From NCBI GenBank assembly GCA_029204225.1, contig CM055100.1, positions 52,592,875 to 52,656,874 on the forward strand: a DNA stretch of 64,000 bases, written 5' to 3'. A program made the position numbers and the translations under genes. The DNA comes from Diphasiastrum complanatum (taxonomy: Eukaryota > Streptophyta > Lycopodiopsida > Lycopodiales > Lycopodiaceae). The notes under the pieces are model-generated. The model was not told where the DNA came from. It was given only the letters and a program-made list of their open reading frames with translations, and searched no databases. The stretch's first letter is position 1. Each line of letters begins with the position of its first letter. Shown here one piece after another: positions 37,867 through 47,049 of this stretch.

Positions 37867-38588
37867 AACAAAAACAGAACGAACGTGCTGAACATGAAGA
37901 GAGAGAGAGTGCTATAAATGAGGATATCGTCAAAATAAACAATGACACACTTTCCAAGCAGAGGACGAAAGATGTTATTCATGACATTCTGAAAAGTGGG
38001 CGGGCCATTGGTAACACCAAAAGGAAGGACACGAAACTCATACAAACCAAAGTGGGTACGAAAAGCTGTCTTGTGCTCATCAGGAGGATGCATACGAATC
38101 TGGTGATAACCGGAACGGAGGTCAAGTTTAGAAAAGATCTTGGCTTGGCCTAACTGGTCAAACAGGTCATCCATATGAGAGATAGGGTACTGATTACGGA
38201 TAGTAAGTTTATTTAAAGCACGATAATCTATACATACATCCTTCTTATCAACAAGTAAAACAGGAGCACCAAAAGGACTGTGGCTAGGAACAATAAGGCC
38301 TTGACGTAATAAATCAGACACCTGACACTGGACTTCCTCGCGCTCAACAATAGACATACGAAAAGGAGGACGAGAAGGAGGTGATGCAGAGGAAACAAGG
38401 TCTATATGGTGGTTGACATCTCGTAAAGGTGGTAATTGAGTCGGCTCTCTAAAAACATGCTCAAATTCACGCAACAGTTCAGAAAATACCTGTGGCAAAG
38501 GTGGTGCATCCGCAATAGGCTGAACTGGCTGAAAAGAAAGAATAGTCGCACAGTGGACCTTCGGGAGGCTGCGCTGGACAACCTCCAA
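37860..38588 (-). pseudogene. Gypsy reverse transcriptase (partial)
   Basis: The frame holds the RT domain: [80 protein letters not shown] and [12 protein letters not shown] with the YFDD-type active site intact. A frameshift near 37905 ends the frame just after the active site; the continuation HHLYAKRSKCSFAVVQIEFL is in the next frame. Protease and gag are missing upstream, and RNase H is deleted downstream. LINE and gypsy relics flank it. Confidence 0.85.
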
Positions 38589-39771
38589 TCAATGCTGAAA
38601 AGATGGCTGGGAATCCTTTCCCTGAATCAAATGGAGGATTCAAAAGAAAGAGGGAAAAGGATTTGGAACTTGGGAGCCGGAAATAATCTGCCCAAAAAAA
38701 AAAAATTTCCGGCCGCCAAATTTAGCGGAAGTAGTTCCGCTAACTATCTACTAGAGCTCCGCCAAGGAAAATGCTCTGATGGGAGTTGGTCCTCCTCCAA
38801 ATTGTGCTGAATGTTGCTGAAGCAAAGAGACGAAAGCCCTTAGCAAAGAGAGAAAAATCAGCAAGGAAAATGGGCACCCAATCAGAAAATCAGATCTGAA
38901 ATTCAGCAATCAGGAAAGTGCTCTGATACCAAGTTATGATCAAAATCTCGGGTGTTGAATCAATGAAGCATAAAAGACAGCAATAGACTAAAGCCCTACG
39001 AGCAATAGACAAGACAATAGGTTCTCCCACGAAGAGCCCAAGCAATACCAATCAATAATCTGAAAAATGAGTGTACAAATGCCCCTATAAATACCCTACC
39101 AATGAACCCTAAAATAGAAATTCAAAAGTAAAGGGAGGCAAAATGTGGAGGGAAAATAGTGCGCCCTCCTACGGGCCCCCACTCCACATATAACCATATA
39201 ATAAGGGCCCAAGGCCAGTCAATGTCATAAAAAAGGACCCAGTGCGGGTCATAAGCATATAAAAAGGCTTTGGGGCCTGTACATGACTAATATAAAATGC
39301 GTAACCAGAAATATATATAACCAACAGTAAATGTAAAGAGGCCTGCGGAATATATGCAGAGTAGCCCAGTAGGCCTGTATCCTGTAGTCCGTAACTGAGA
39401 CAGAGACAGGAGAGTACTGATTCTGATGGAGAGGCTGAGATTCCAGATGCTTCCATACATAGACGACTAGAGACAATGTAGACGACCAGAGAGACAACCC
39501 GCCCACAAGCCACAGCCTACAGCTTCACGGCAGCAGAGACGACACCGACCATCCACCTAGAGACAGAGATTCGCAATTCGATCAGAGAGTGTCACATCAT
39601 ACTATACATCATCATTTTACAGGCGGAGAGACATCTGTTGTACCATGATGATAGACTCTACTTGTGCCAGTCACTATTTCCTGTTTTTTTGTAGTCTTGT
39701 TTCTTTTAGGTGGTAGAGCTTTCATGCTCCCACCGTACATACTTGACATGTACCTGTTTTATTAGTCCTTT

Positions 39772-39805
39772 GTACCTTAGGGTATTTCATGGACATTAAT
39801 AAAGA
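39772..39805 (+). other. LINE 3'-end hairpin (beta)
   Basis: GTACC-TTAG-GGTAT, 6 nt (TTCATG), GACATTAATAAAGA. The first pair is G-T (G.U in RNA); stem pair 3 is A-T where alpha has G-C. Confidence 0.85.
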
Positions 39806-39888
39806 TCTTTCATTCTTTCTTTCTTTCTTTCTCTCAACCAGTATATAGATCTGAGACTAGATCAGCCAGTGGTCGTGGTTCGGGAGGA

Positions 39889-41157
39889 GTGGCTTGTCTC
39901 TACAGAGAGTCCCTTCATCAGATGTTTGAGTTCGTCAGGCATGATGAGCATGCACGGTATATTTGGCTTCGTATCACAGGACAAGCGATTGGTTTGGACA
40001 GGGAGATCTTCATTGTTGCCAGCTATTTTCCTCCAGAGTCCTCCTTTGTTGAGGGTGTTAGCTCACCTTATTTGGACCTTTCAGTGGATATCATCAGATT
40101 TGCAGAGCGGGGGCATATTTTCCTCACTGGGGATTTTAATGCGGGCATAGCTTCACGACGGACAGAGTTCCATGATGCTACAGATCATATGCGAGTTCAC
40201 GCCCCTGATAGTGACAGCTTGGGGATCACCAGGATTTCTAAAGATGGACCGGGACCTATTACATCATATGGTGAGTACCTGTTACAGTTTGGTGAGGCAC
40301 ATGAGTTAGCCATTTATAATGGCCTACCTCATTGGCCTAATTCTGCCAGCTATACTTGTCACCCTCACAGTGGCGGTCATAGCGTGGTTGATTACCTCAT
40401 GGGGTCACCATCATCCATCCCTCTCATTCACGGCTTCCATATCTCCCCTACCGCCCTCTCTGATCATTCATTCCTATCCTTCGCTATTGGCCACCTTCCA
40501 CCACCACAACCTCAACACCAGTCCATACTTCCCCGTGCACCCAAATACACCTTCCACCCCCTCTCTATACCACTCTACCAAGAATCCCTCGCCTCCTTAC
40601 ATCACTCTTTTCCACACAGCGAACCGTTGGAGCCACAAGCCGCCTTCCTCACCACCTGTCTTCACATTGCTGCCACTTTGGCTTTCCCCTCTAAACCTCA
40701 TAACCACAAACCAATCCCTCCACGATCATCCCGACCTTTCCATCCATCGCGGTATGACACGGAATGTCGATCCCTTCACCATTTTGTCACACATGCTCGT
40801 TTCCACACCCGCCATCTCCTCCGCTCTTCACGGCAATTGTACAACCGCACACTCCGTCGCAAAAAACATGCCTATGATGACTCTGAAGGAAACCGTCTTG
40901 TGAACCTCCTTTTGAGATCCTCCTCTGGTGCCTTTTGGCATGAGTTTATCCCTCGCGCCCCACCCCCTCTTCTGGACAATTTACATATCTGGACCGACTA
41001 TGCTACCCAGCTTTACACTATACCCACTGATACGCCCATCTCCATCTCTCTTACACCTTCAGACTTCACCTTTTTCACCCCTGACTTGGTTCGGGCAGCA
41101 ATCAAAAAACTGAAAACCCACCGCACCAGAGACATTGAAGACCCTCTGAGCTACTAA
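39889..41157 (+). pseudogene. LINE alpha-3 endonuclease and pre-RT region
   Basis: A 422-codon open frame of the endonuclease domain with linker. Visible landmarks are YIWLRITGQAIGLDREIFIV, PPESSFVEGVSSPYLDLSVD, HIFLTGDFNAG, HELAIYNGLPHWPNSASYTC, GGHSVVDYLMGSP and LSDHSFLSF (SDH motif). The N-terminal catalytic residues are missing because the copy is 5'-truncated. The frame ends at a frameshift in DIED-PLSY; the RT resumes one frame over at 41157. Identity in wording to alpha-1 is high, so the copy is relatively recent. Confidence 0.8.
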
Positions 41158-42084
41158 TGCACGCCTCTGATACCCTTGCCCCTACATTATCCACTCTCCT
41201 TAACCATGTTGTTGTTGAGGGCTTCCCATCCTCTTGGTGCACCAACATCATACATCCTATCCATAAAAACGGTGACCCCATGGTACCTGGTAATTACCGC
41301 ACTATCATGATTGGACATGTTCTTGCAAAGTCATATGGCACCATCCTCCAATCTGCAGTTAGCTCAAAGGCAGAGTCCAGGAGATTACATGCTTTGGGTC
41401 AGGCAGGGTTCCGTGCTCATTATTCCACTACAGATCACATATTCACTTCGAGCCCTCATTGAGGAAGCTAGACACAGGAGAGAAAAGGTTTACTGTTCTT
41501 TTGTGGACTTCAGGAAAGCCTTTGATTCTGCCCCACGCTCCTTACTTATTCAGAGACTCCGAGACCTGGGTTTCTCTACAGATATTATTCTAGCTGTCAT
41601 AACTCTCTATGAGAGGTTTTTGGGTTGCTTTCGTCATGGTAGTGGCATTTCTGAGCAGATTTGGAGTACTATTGGGGTTAAGTAGGAATGCTCTCTTTCA
41701 CCAGTTCTCTTTGGATTATATATTGACAAGCTAGAGCAGGTCATCTCTCAGAGTGGTGGGGACGATTGTCGGCTTGGGGACATTCTGATTGCCATCCTTC
41801 TCTATGCGGATGATGTGGTACTAGTCTCCCATACCAGAGAGGGACTACAGAGACAGTTGGACTGTTTACACACCTTTTGTACTCAGAGTTAAGGGGTGAA
41901 CCTCTTGAAGACCAAAGTTATGGTCTTCAATACCTCGCATTCATGCAGCGCCAGGAGCTTACCTTTGATGGACAGTACCTAGAGGTGGTCTCTTCATACA
42001 CTTACCTGGGTGTGCTCTTGTATGCGGCAGAGATATGGTGTACAGGACTATCATCTTCACACTGGTCCAGCATTTCACCCTTAC
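41158..42084 (+). pseudogene. LINE alpha-3 reverse transcriptase pieces
   Basis: Successive frames give TLAPTLSTLLNHVVVEGFPS, NYRTIMIGHVLAKSYGTILQ, QAGFRAHYSTTDHIF, LRALIEEARHRREKVYCSFV, DFRKAFDSAPRSLLIQRL, then a TAG in the GVKQG motif (41683-41685), LFGLYIDKLEQVISQSGGDD, YADDVV, and KTKVMVFNTS. Frameshifts occur at about 41445 and 41930. The segment between YTYLGVL and LYAAEIWCTG is deleted. The piece ends at the 5' LTR of the inserted gypsy. Confidence 0.8.
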
Positions 42085-42440
42085 TGTTACGAGCTCGTAA
42101 CCAGTGCCGAACCCTAGAGAACACAGATAGGTCAGATACCACAGTCAGGGTCGTGTCCAGCGTACATGACCAACAGGGCAAGACAGTGTGAGTAGTGTGC
42201 CCAGCACAGTCCATAGCTATGGCGGGCCTAACACAGCCTAGGGACCCTGTCAGCAGGATAGGGCCCCCAGTTGGGTCCCGACGTGCAGTCGGCCAAGTCG
42301 TGCCACGTGGTCGACACTTGGCAGTAGCATGCTACCAGTCCTCACACTGGGCTAGGAGGGGCTTACTCTATATCAAGGAGTAGGCAAGGTTGGGTGGATC
42401 AGTTATTGTTTGCCCTACTGTGGTGTTAGGAGTTATTACA
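41963..42440 (+). repeat. First copy of a 478-bp direct repeat (LINE flank plus LTR)
   Basis: It consists of 122 bp of LINE alpha-3 and the whole 5' LTR of the gypsy copy B. It reappears at 45886-46361 with only about two differences, both in the LTR part. The same LINE-internal deletion is present in both copies. Confidence 0.88.
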
Positions 42441-43334
42441 CTGGTATCAGAGCCATCTCCATCCTAGGGAGTTCAGGAGCAGCAGTAGAGAAAGCTATCA
42501 GAAGATAGGAAGTGTTTCTCAGGTTCTCAGAAAAGATTAGAGGAGGAGAATCGTTGTAGGTGCAGCCTTCAAACCCTTGAAATTCACTGAGAATTTACAG
42601 TTGAAGGAAGTAGAATTCCTTCTGTAGGTAAATCGCTGGAAAGGCAGCAATCTATATCAGATTTCAGACATCTGATAGGAGGTTTTAGAAAGGATTTAGA
42701 GTAGAAACCAGCGAGCAGGTCCATCGCTGTGGGATCAGCATCTACCTCTGAAATTTCAGAGATATCCAAGGAAGTTTGAGGGGTTTTCAAGCTAATTTTC
42801 TTAGCAGGGCCAGTGCTGGACAGGGAGGTGAAAAATTGGTTTTTCATCACTGTTTTTGAGAATTTTTCAGTAGTTTGAACATCAAACTAGATTGCCACAG
42901 ACCAGCGACCTACTACTTGAAGTCAGATCAGAGTTTCAAGCAAATTTTGGGCCTTAAATTTTAGAAAATTGGGCCAGACAGGTGGCTGTCCAGCCAGCGA
43001 GGGTAGGGAGACACCAAAATCAGAAATTGAAATACTTTTTGGGTCTCAAATCAGAAGTAAATGAGCCAGTTGGGTTGCAATCAGACCAACGAGCTACTAT
43101 CCTCAGAGAACCGGGAAATTTGGCACCGTTTTGAAGCTTCAAACTGGCATTTTTCGGGACAGCAGGTCTAAAATCTTGGGGAAAAGAGCTGAAAGGGTTC
43201 CTCTTCATTCTTTCTTTGGAAGTACAGTCCTCAGAAACAGCTAAGTCATCTTTCATTTCCCTTGTACAGTTGTAAATTAGTCTTTTAGACTTTTTTCCTT
43301 CAGAAGTTAAGGTAGCTCTCTTTCAGCTCCGAAG

Positions 43335-44321
43335 ATGACCACTCCTCAGGGACCTGATCAACCCCAGGAGAGAGGCTTCGACGAACTTGAAACAGAAGCC
43401 TTGGCTTACAGAAAAGGGAAGGAACCCATGGAAGTAGAAGAACAGGAACATTTCGCCGAAGAACTCGACGAACTGGTTACCAAGGAGCAGTTCCTCCAAT
43501 TGGTAACAGAAGTGGATGAACTGAAGTTGGCATTAGCCAATTTCAAGTCCAGTGTGGACGACTCGTTCGCTGAACTCAAAAGCTTGATTTTGAGTTCCGC
43601 AAAAGGAAGCCTTCCCTCCACTTCTCAGTTATCCCCTTCTCCACTTCCATCAGTTTCGGGTGAGACTTTACGGTCTCACCCCAGTGTGTTTAAAGATTTA
43701 AAACCTCCTACTTTTAATGGGGAAGAGAAGGATAGAAATGCAGATATTCTACAAACCTTCCTCAGCAAATGGAAGAACATTCATGCTCTTAAACAGACCC
43801 CTGACCATTTGCAAGCAATTGAGGCCAATCTTTCTTTAGGGCCTATGGCCTATAAGTGGTGGTTAAATCTCCAGGAGACTGGGCAGACTCCCCGGTCATG
43901 GAAAGCTTTTGAAGAAGCTTTCCTAAGAGAATTTCTACCAGAAAATGAACTGGATAGAGCCTGGGAAGCCTGGGAAAGAACAGTAATGGATAAATCCCTC
44001 ATCCAATATATCTCGCAGTATCGAGAAGCAATTTTAAAGATTAAAAATATGGATGACTATCAAAAAATCAGGGGATTTGTCCGTGGCCTCAGAGATGAAT
44101 ATAAAGTAGAGGTCCAGAGAAACTCGCCTCCTATCCTTGAGCAAGCTCTCAGATATGCTCAAATCTATGATGATTCAGTGGGTAGGAAGAAGGCGAGACA
44201 ACAGCCACTTTCTGAGCAGCCTTCTCAGAAAGACTTTCAATTTAAAAAGAAATTTTTAAAAAGAAAGAAAGAAGACAAATTTAAAAGTGAAGCTCCTCAG
44301 AAACGCCCTTCACTCATATAG
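43335..44321 (+). pseudogene. Gypsy copy B gag, ends in nonsense codon
   Basis: The frame begins [20 protein letters not shown], as in copy A, and continues through an acidic coiled-coil-like region ([20 protein letters not shown]) into the retrotransposon gag domain: [40 protein letters not shown] and [15 protein letters not shown]. It stops at 44319-44321 (TAG), where copy A has CAG in the sequence HIQPLKPDD. So the frame is truncated before the zinc knuckle. The start is chosen from the matching ATG of copy A. Confidence 0.85.
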
Positions 44322-45290
44322 CCCTTAAAACCAGATGATTTTGAGAAAGCCAAACAAGAACGTTTGCGCTTTGTGTGTATGGGCAAGGGACACACAGTCA
44401 GACAGTGTCCCAAGGGGCCTTTCACTAAAAAAGATAAGAAAGATAAAAAACAAGTTCATCTTGTTCAGACTGTATGTTTCCCCAGTGACTCGGCAGCTTC
44501 CGAGATCAAAGTGTATCATGAAGATCATGAACACCGTTGCCAGCTGACCTCTGCAATGCTAGCGAGACCCTTCAGCTTAGGACCGCATGACCTAGTACGT
44601 ATGAATGGGAAAGTTGGTAACCAGTCAGTAAGAGTCATGGTTGATGATGGGGCAACCCATAATTTCATCAACCACACCCTGGTTAAAAAGCTTAAACTAC
44701 CAGAAGTACCTAGTCAGCATAGGTACATAGTTTCATTAGCTAAGGGTGAAGATAAAAAAATATGGGAAACTATGGTAAGTAAGTTAAATCTTGGTATTCA
44801 GGGGTACCAAGATGAAATAAACTTTCAGATAATGCACCTGGATCGAACAGACATTGTTCTCGGGAGAAATTGGCTCTACAGTTTAGGACCTTCCCTCCAC
44901 AGAAACTATCAGGAGAACACCCTCAGCTTTCAGCATAAAGGCCGAGAGATCCAGTTGCATGGGGAGCATGATGTTCCCAACAGCCCTATGGTCTGCAGTT
45001 CAGAGCTTTGTCAGCTAATCGGAGACGAAGACCATTAGGTATTCTTATGTGAATTTCAGTTTATTCCTGAAGTTTCTATTTCCAGTTCTATTCAGCAAAA
45101 AATCAGTAAATTAGAAACTTTATTGTCTAAATTTGAAGGCGTTTTTCCTGAAGATTTACGACATGGTTTACCACCTAGCAGAGAGGTAGATCATGTAATA
45201 AACCTAGTACCAGGTACAACACCTGTTTCTAAACCTCCGTATCGGGTCAGCCGAACAGAGGATGAAGAAATAACTAGGCAGTTAAATGTC
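44322..45290 (+). pseudogene. Gypsy copy B zinc knuckle, protease and pre-RT
   Basis: It continues gag-pol after the stop: the knuckle reads [14 protein letters not shown], with the first Cys changed to Arg compared with CFVC in copy A. The protease region has [20 protein letters not shown] (DDGA in place of DSG/DTG, as in copy A) and [19 protein letters not shown] second nonsense codon (TAG at 45036-45038) again replaces a CAG of copy A. Pre-RT sequence ([31 protein letters not shown]) runs to the deletion junction at about 45286. Confidence 0.85.
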
Positions 45291-45885
45291 AAGTAAATAA
45301 AGCAGAGCGTTTAAAGGCAGGAGGGTTGTTGCATCCCTTAGAAATACCAGCTGGTAAATGGGAGAGTATCTCCATGGATTTTATAGTAGGCCTGCGTAAA
45401 ATCCAAAAGGGTAATGACGCTATATGGGTCACAGTTGACCGTCTGACCAAAATGGCTCATTTTATTCCAACCAAAACAACCGTTAGAGCTCCAGAGTTAG
45501 CGAGGTTGTTTGTAGACGGGCTATTGAAATTGTACGGTCTACCTTCCGGCATAGTCAGCGACCGGGACAGTAAGTTTACTGGGAATTTTTGGAGGGCAGT
45601 ATTCCATCATCTCCATACTAAACTTAATATGAGTACCACCGACCATCCACAGATGGACGGTCAAACAGAAAGGGTAAATCAAGTGCTGGAGGATAAGCTT
45701 CGTGCATACGTCAGCAAGAAGCAAACTAATTGGGAGGAGTATCTCTCGAAATTAAAGTTTGCTTACAACAGTACCAAACATTCAGCTACGGGATACAGCC
45801 CATTTATGCTGATGTACGGTTTTCAGCCACGCTCACCCACAGCTATAGGGTTTAAACAAGAAAAAGTTGAAGCAGCCAGAAACCT
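45286..45885 (+). pseudogene. Gypsy copy B integrase core
   Basis: It starts inside the integrase zinc domain (NKAERLKAGGLLHPLEIPAG) and contains the whole catalytic core: KWESISMDFIVGLRKIQKGN, VTVDRLTKMAHFIPTKTTVR, GLPSGIVSDRDSKFTGNFWR and HPQMDGQTERVNQVLEDKLR, so D, D and E are present. At 45886 it breaks off in KVEAARN and passes into LINE sequence. The deletion at its left shares the words AAATGTCAAG with copy A, suggesting a short-homology junction. Confidence 0.85.
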
Positions 45886-46361
45886 TTGATGGACAGTACC
45901 TAGAGGTGGTCTCTTCATACACTTACCTGGGTGTGCTCTTGTATGCGGCAGAGATATGGTGTACAGGACTATCATCTTCACACTGGTCCAGCATTTCACC
46001 CTTACTGTTACGAGCTCGTAACCAGTGCCGAACCCTAGAGAACACAGATAGGTCAGATACCACAGTCAGGGTCGTGTCCAGCGTACATGACCAACAGGGC
46101 AAGACAGTGTGAGTAGTGTGCCCAGCACGGTCCATAGCTATGGCGGGCCTAACACAGCCTAGGGACCCTGTCAGCAGGATAGGGCCCCCAGTTGGGTCCC
46201 GACGTGCAGTCGGCCAAGTCGTGCCACGTGGTCGACACTTGGCAGTAGCATGCTACCAGTCCTCACACTGGGCTAGGAGGGGCTTACTCTATATCAGGGA
46301 GTAGGCAAGGTTGGGTGGATCAGTTATTGTTTGCCCTACTGTGGTGTTAGGAGTTATTACA
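45886..46361 (+). repeat. Second copy of the 478-bp direct repeat (LINE flank plus LTR)
   Basis: The first 120 bp are LINE alpha-3 (FDGQYLEVVSSYTYLGVLLY) and the rest is the 3' LTR. It differs from 41963-42440 only by A/G at 46129 and 46298 as far as I can see. Confidence 0.88.
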
Positions 46362-46626
46362 CTTACAGACCACCATGTTAGCTCGCATGATCCGAGCGAA
46401 GCCCTTGGTTCCACTTGAGATCATCCTTGCGGAGTTTGCCACCACCCCTATTCAGATTGAGGCAGCCTTCCAACTTATCACTTACATCCAAAGAGCTCAG
46501 GTGCTTCCTGATACAGAGCAGATACATGCTCCTGTTCACAGGCGACGTCAACGGGCTCCTGCGCTCCCTCATGCTATAGCTCGCATTACATCCTTCTACA
46601 GCGCCAGCACAGACCTGGCATCTTGA
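46362..46626 (+). pseudogene. LINE alpha-3 C-terminal end after the gypsy insertion
   Basis: After the target duplication the LINE reads MLARMIRAKPLVPLEIILAE, IQIEAAFQLITYIQRAQVLP and, across a deletion that removes the CCHC-like region, IHAPVHRRRQRAPALPHAIA to the final SASTDLAS stop at 46624-46626. Confidence 0.8.
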
Positions 46627-46774
46627 CATGGATACATTTGACTACCATGCACAGACATTCTCATTTATGTAGTTATCTTAACTTGCACAAGATGTTTTTC
46701 CTTATCACAATTTTGGAGTCGTTTTATACGCTCCACGGTTACCACATACTTGACATGTATTTCCTTAGTCTTAT

Positions 46775-46807
46775 ATGCCTTTTGGCATGGAAAAGACATT
46801 AATAAAG

Positions 46808-46808
<1 letters not shown>
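46775..46808 (+). other. LINE 3'-end hairpin (alpha)
   Basis: ATGCC-TTTT-GGCAT, 6 nt (GGAAAA), GACATTAATAAAGC, then the tail. Confidence 0.85.

Positions 46809-46894
<86 letters not shown>
46809..46894 (+). repeat. (TC)n tail of LINE alpha-3
   Basis: About 86 nt of (TC)n, abutting the start of LINE beta-2. Confidence 0.93.
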
Positions 46895-46899
<5 letters not shown>

Positions 46900-47049
46900 G
46901 CGATGGAGATGGCGCTACAGTAGTGGGGGCTCGCTTCCTTGTCTATGGCCAGAAAAGGTAAGGGGAGCCCACGCTCCCCCCCCTCACGGACTTCTACTCG
47001 TGGCCAGATGGCCCATCCTTCACCATCGCTGAATGGCTAGGATCCTCCA

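Larger units (their letters stand above)
35646..39396 (-). mobile_element. Ty3/gypsy chromovirus, internally deleted, TSD GAGAC
   Basis: LTRs at 35646-36101 (456 bp) and 38932-39396 (465 bp) are about 98% identical by eye with one 9-bp indel. Their ends are AGTTA...TAACT rather than TG...CA. The target duplication GAGAC is at 35641-35645 and 39397-39401, in LINE beta-1. On minus the order is 5' LTR, primer-binding site TGGTATCAGAGC (38931-38920), leader, RT, integrase, chromodomain, purine-rich CCAGGGAGAG and 3' LTR. Gag, protease and RNase H are deleted, so it is non-autonomous. Confidence 0.92.
34552..39835 (+). mobile_element. LINE beta-1, internally deleted, split by a gypsy element
   Basis: The LINE parts are 34552-35645 and 39397-39835. 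It is 5'-truncated within the endonuclease (AEGPVTAYGEQML-like), continues with SGGRSVVDYFMGLPSLLPSI, LSDHSYLSLSIGLLHTP, SRSFWKKFLSRAPPPRITDL and VEEAIDRLNLHKAKD, then loses all of RT and the start of the C-terminal region (junction about 35447) and resumes with YEIRGRYYCLFRDHPVTLST. After the inserted gypsy it ends with RQRQESTDSDGEAEIPDA-like coding, a 3' UTR with GGTGG-ta-GAGC-tttcat-GCTC-CCACC and the terminal hairpin, and a mixed (CTTT)n/(TC)n tail to 39835. The next LINE begins at once. Confidence 0.85.
42085..46361 (+). mobile_element. Ty3/gypsy chromovirus copy B, rearranged, TSD CTTAC
   Basis: LTRs at 42085-42440 and 46006-46361 begin TGTTACGAGC, contain the palindrome GTTACGAGCTCGTAAC and end ATTACA. 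CTTAC flanks the element on both sides (42080-42084, 46362-46366). Inside are the primer-binding site TGGTATCAGAGCC (42442-42454), leader, gag, protease and integrase. Most of RT, RNase H and the integrase zinc region are deleted (junction about 45286) and the 3' end of pol is replaced by 120 bp of LINE sequence copied from the left flank (45886-46005). Same family as copy A at 52.9-59.3 kb. Confidence 0.9.
39836..46894 (+). mobile_element. LINE alpha-3, split by a gypsy element, (TC)n tail
   Basis: The LINE parts are 39836-42084 and 46362-46894. It begins in the endonuclease directly after the beta-1 tail. The main frame (39889-41157) carries GRGSGGVACLYRES-type start, TGDFNAGIASRR (GDFN kept), SGGHSVVDYLMGSPSSIPLI and LSDHSFLSFAIGHLPP, up to IKKLKTHRTRDIED. 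RT follows in pieces with a stop in GVK*ECSLSPV (41683) and LLYADDVVLVSHTREGLQRQ intact. Two internal deletions remove the segment after YTYLGVL and most of the C-terminal region (TEQ joined to IHAPVHRRR). The 3' UTR, hairpins and tail (46809-46894) are complete. The next LINE starts at the end of the tail. Confidence 0.88.

Noticed and set aside
43335-45889. Series of open frames that could be read as a host gag-like or aspartic protease gene
   Set aside because: Flanking LTRs, primer-binding site and near identity to gypsy copy A show that it is a retrotransposon.
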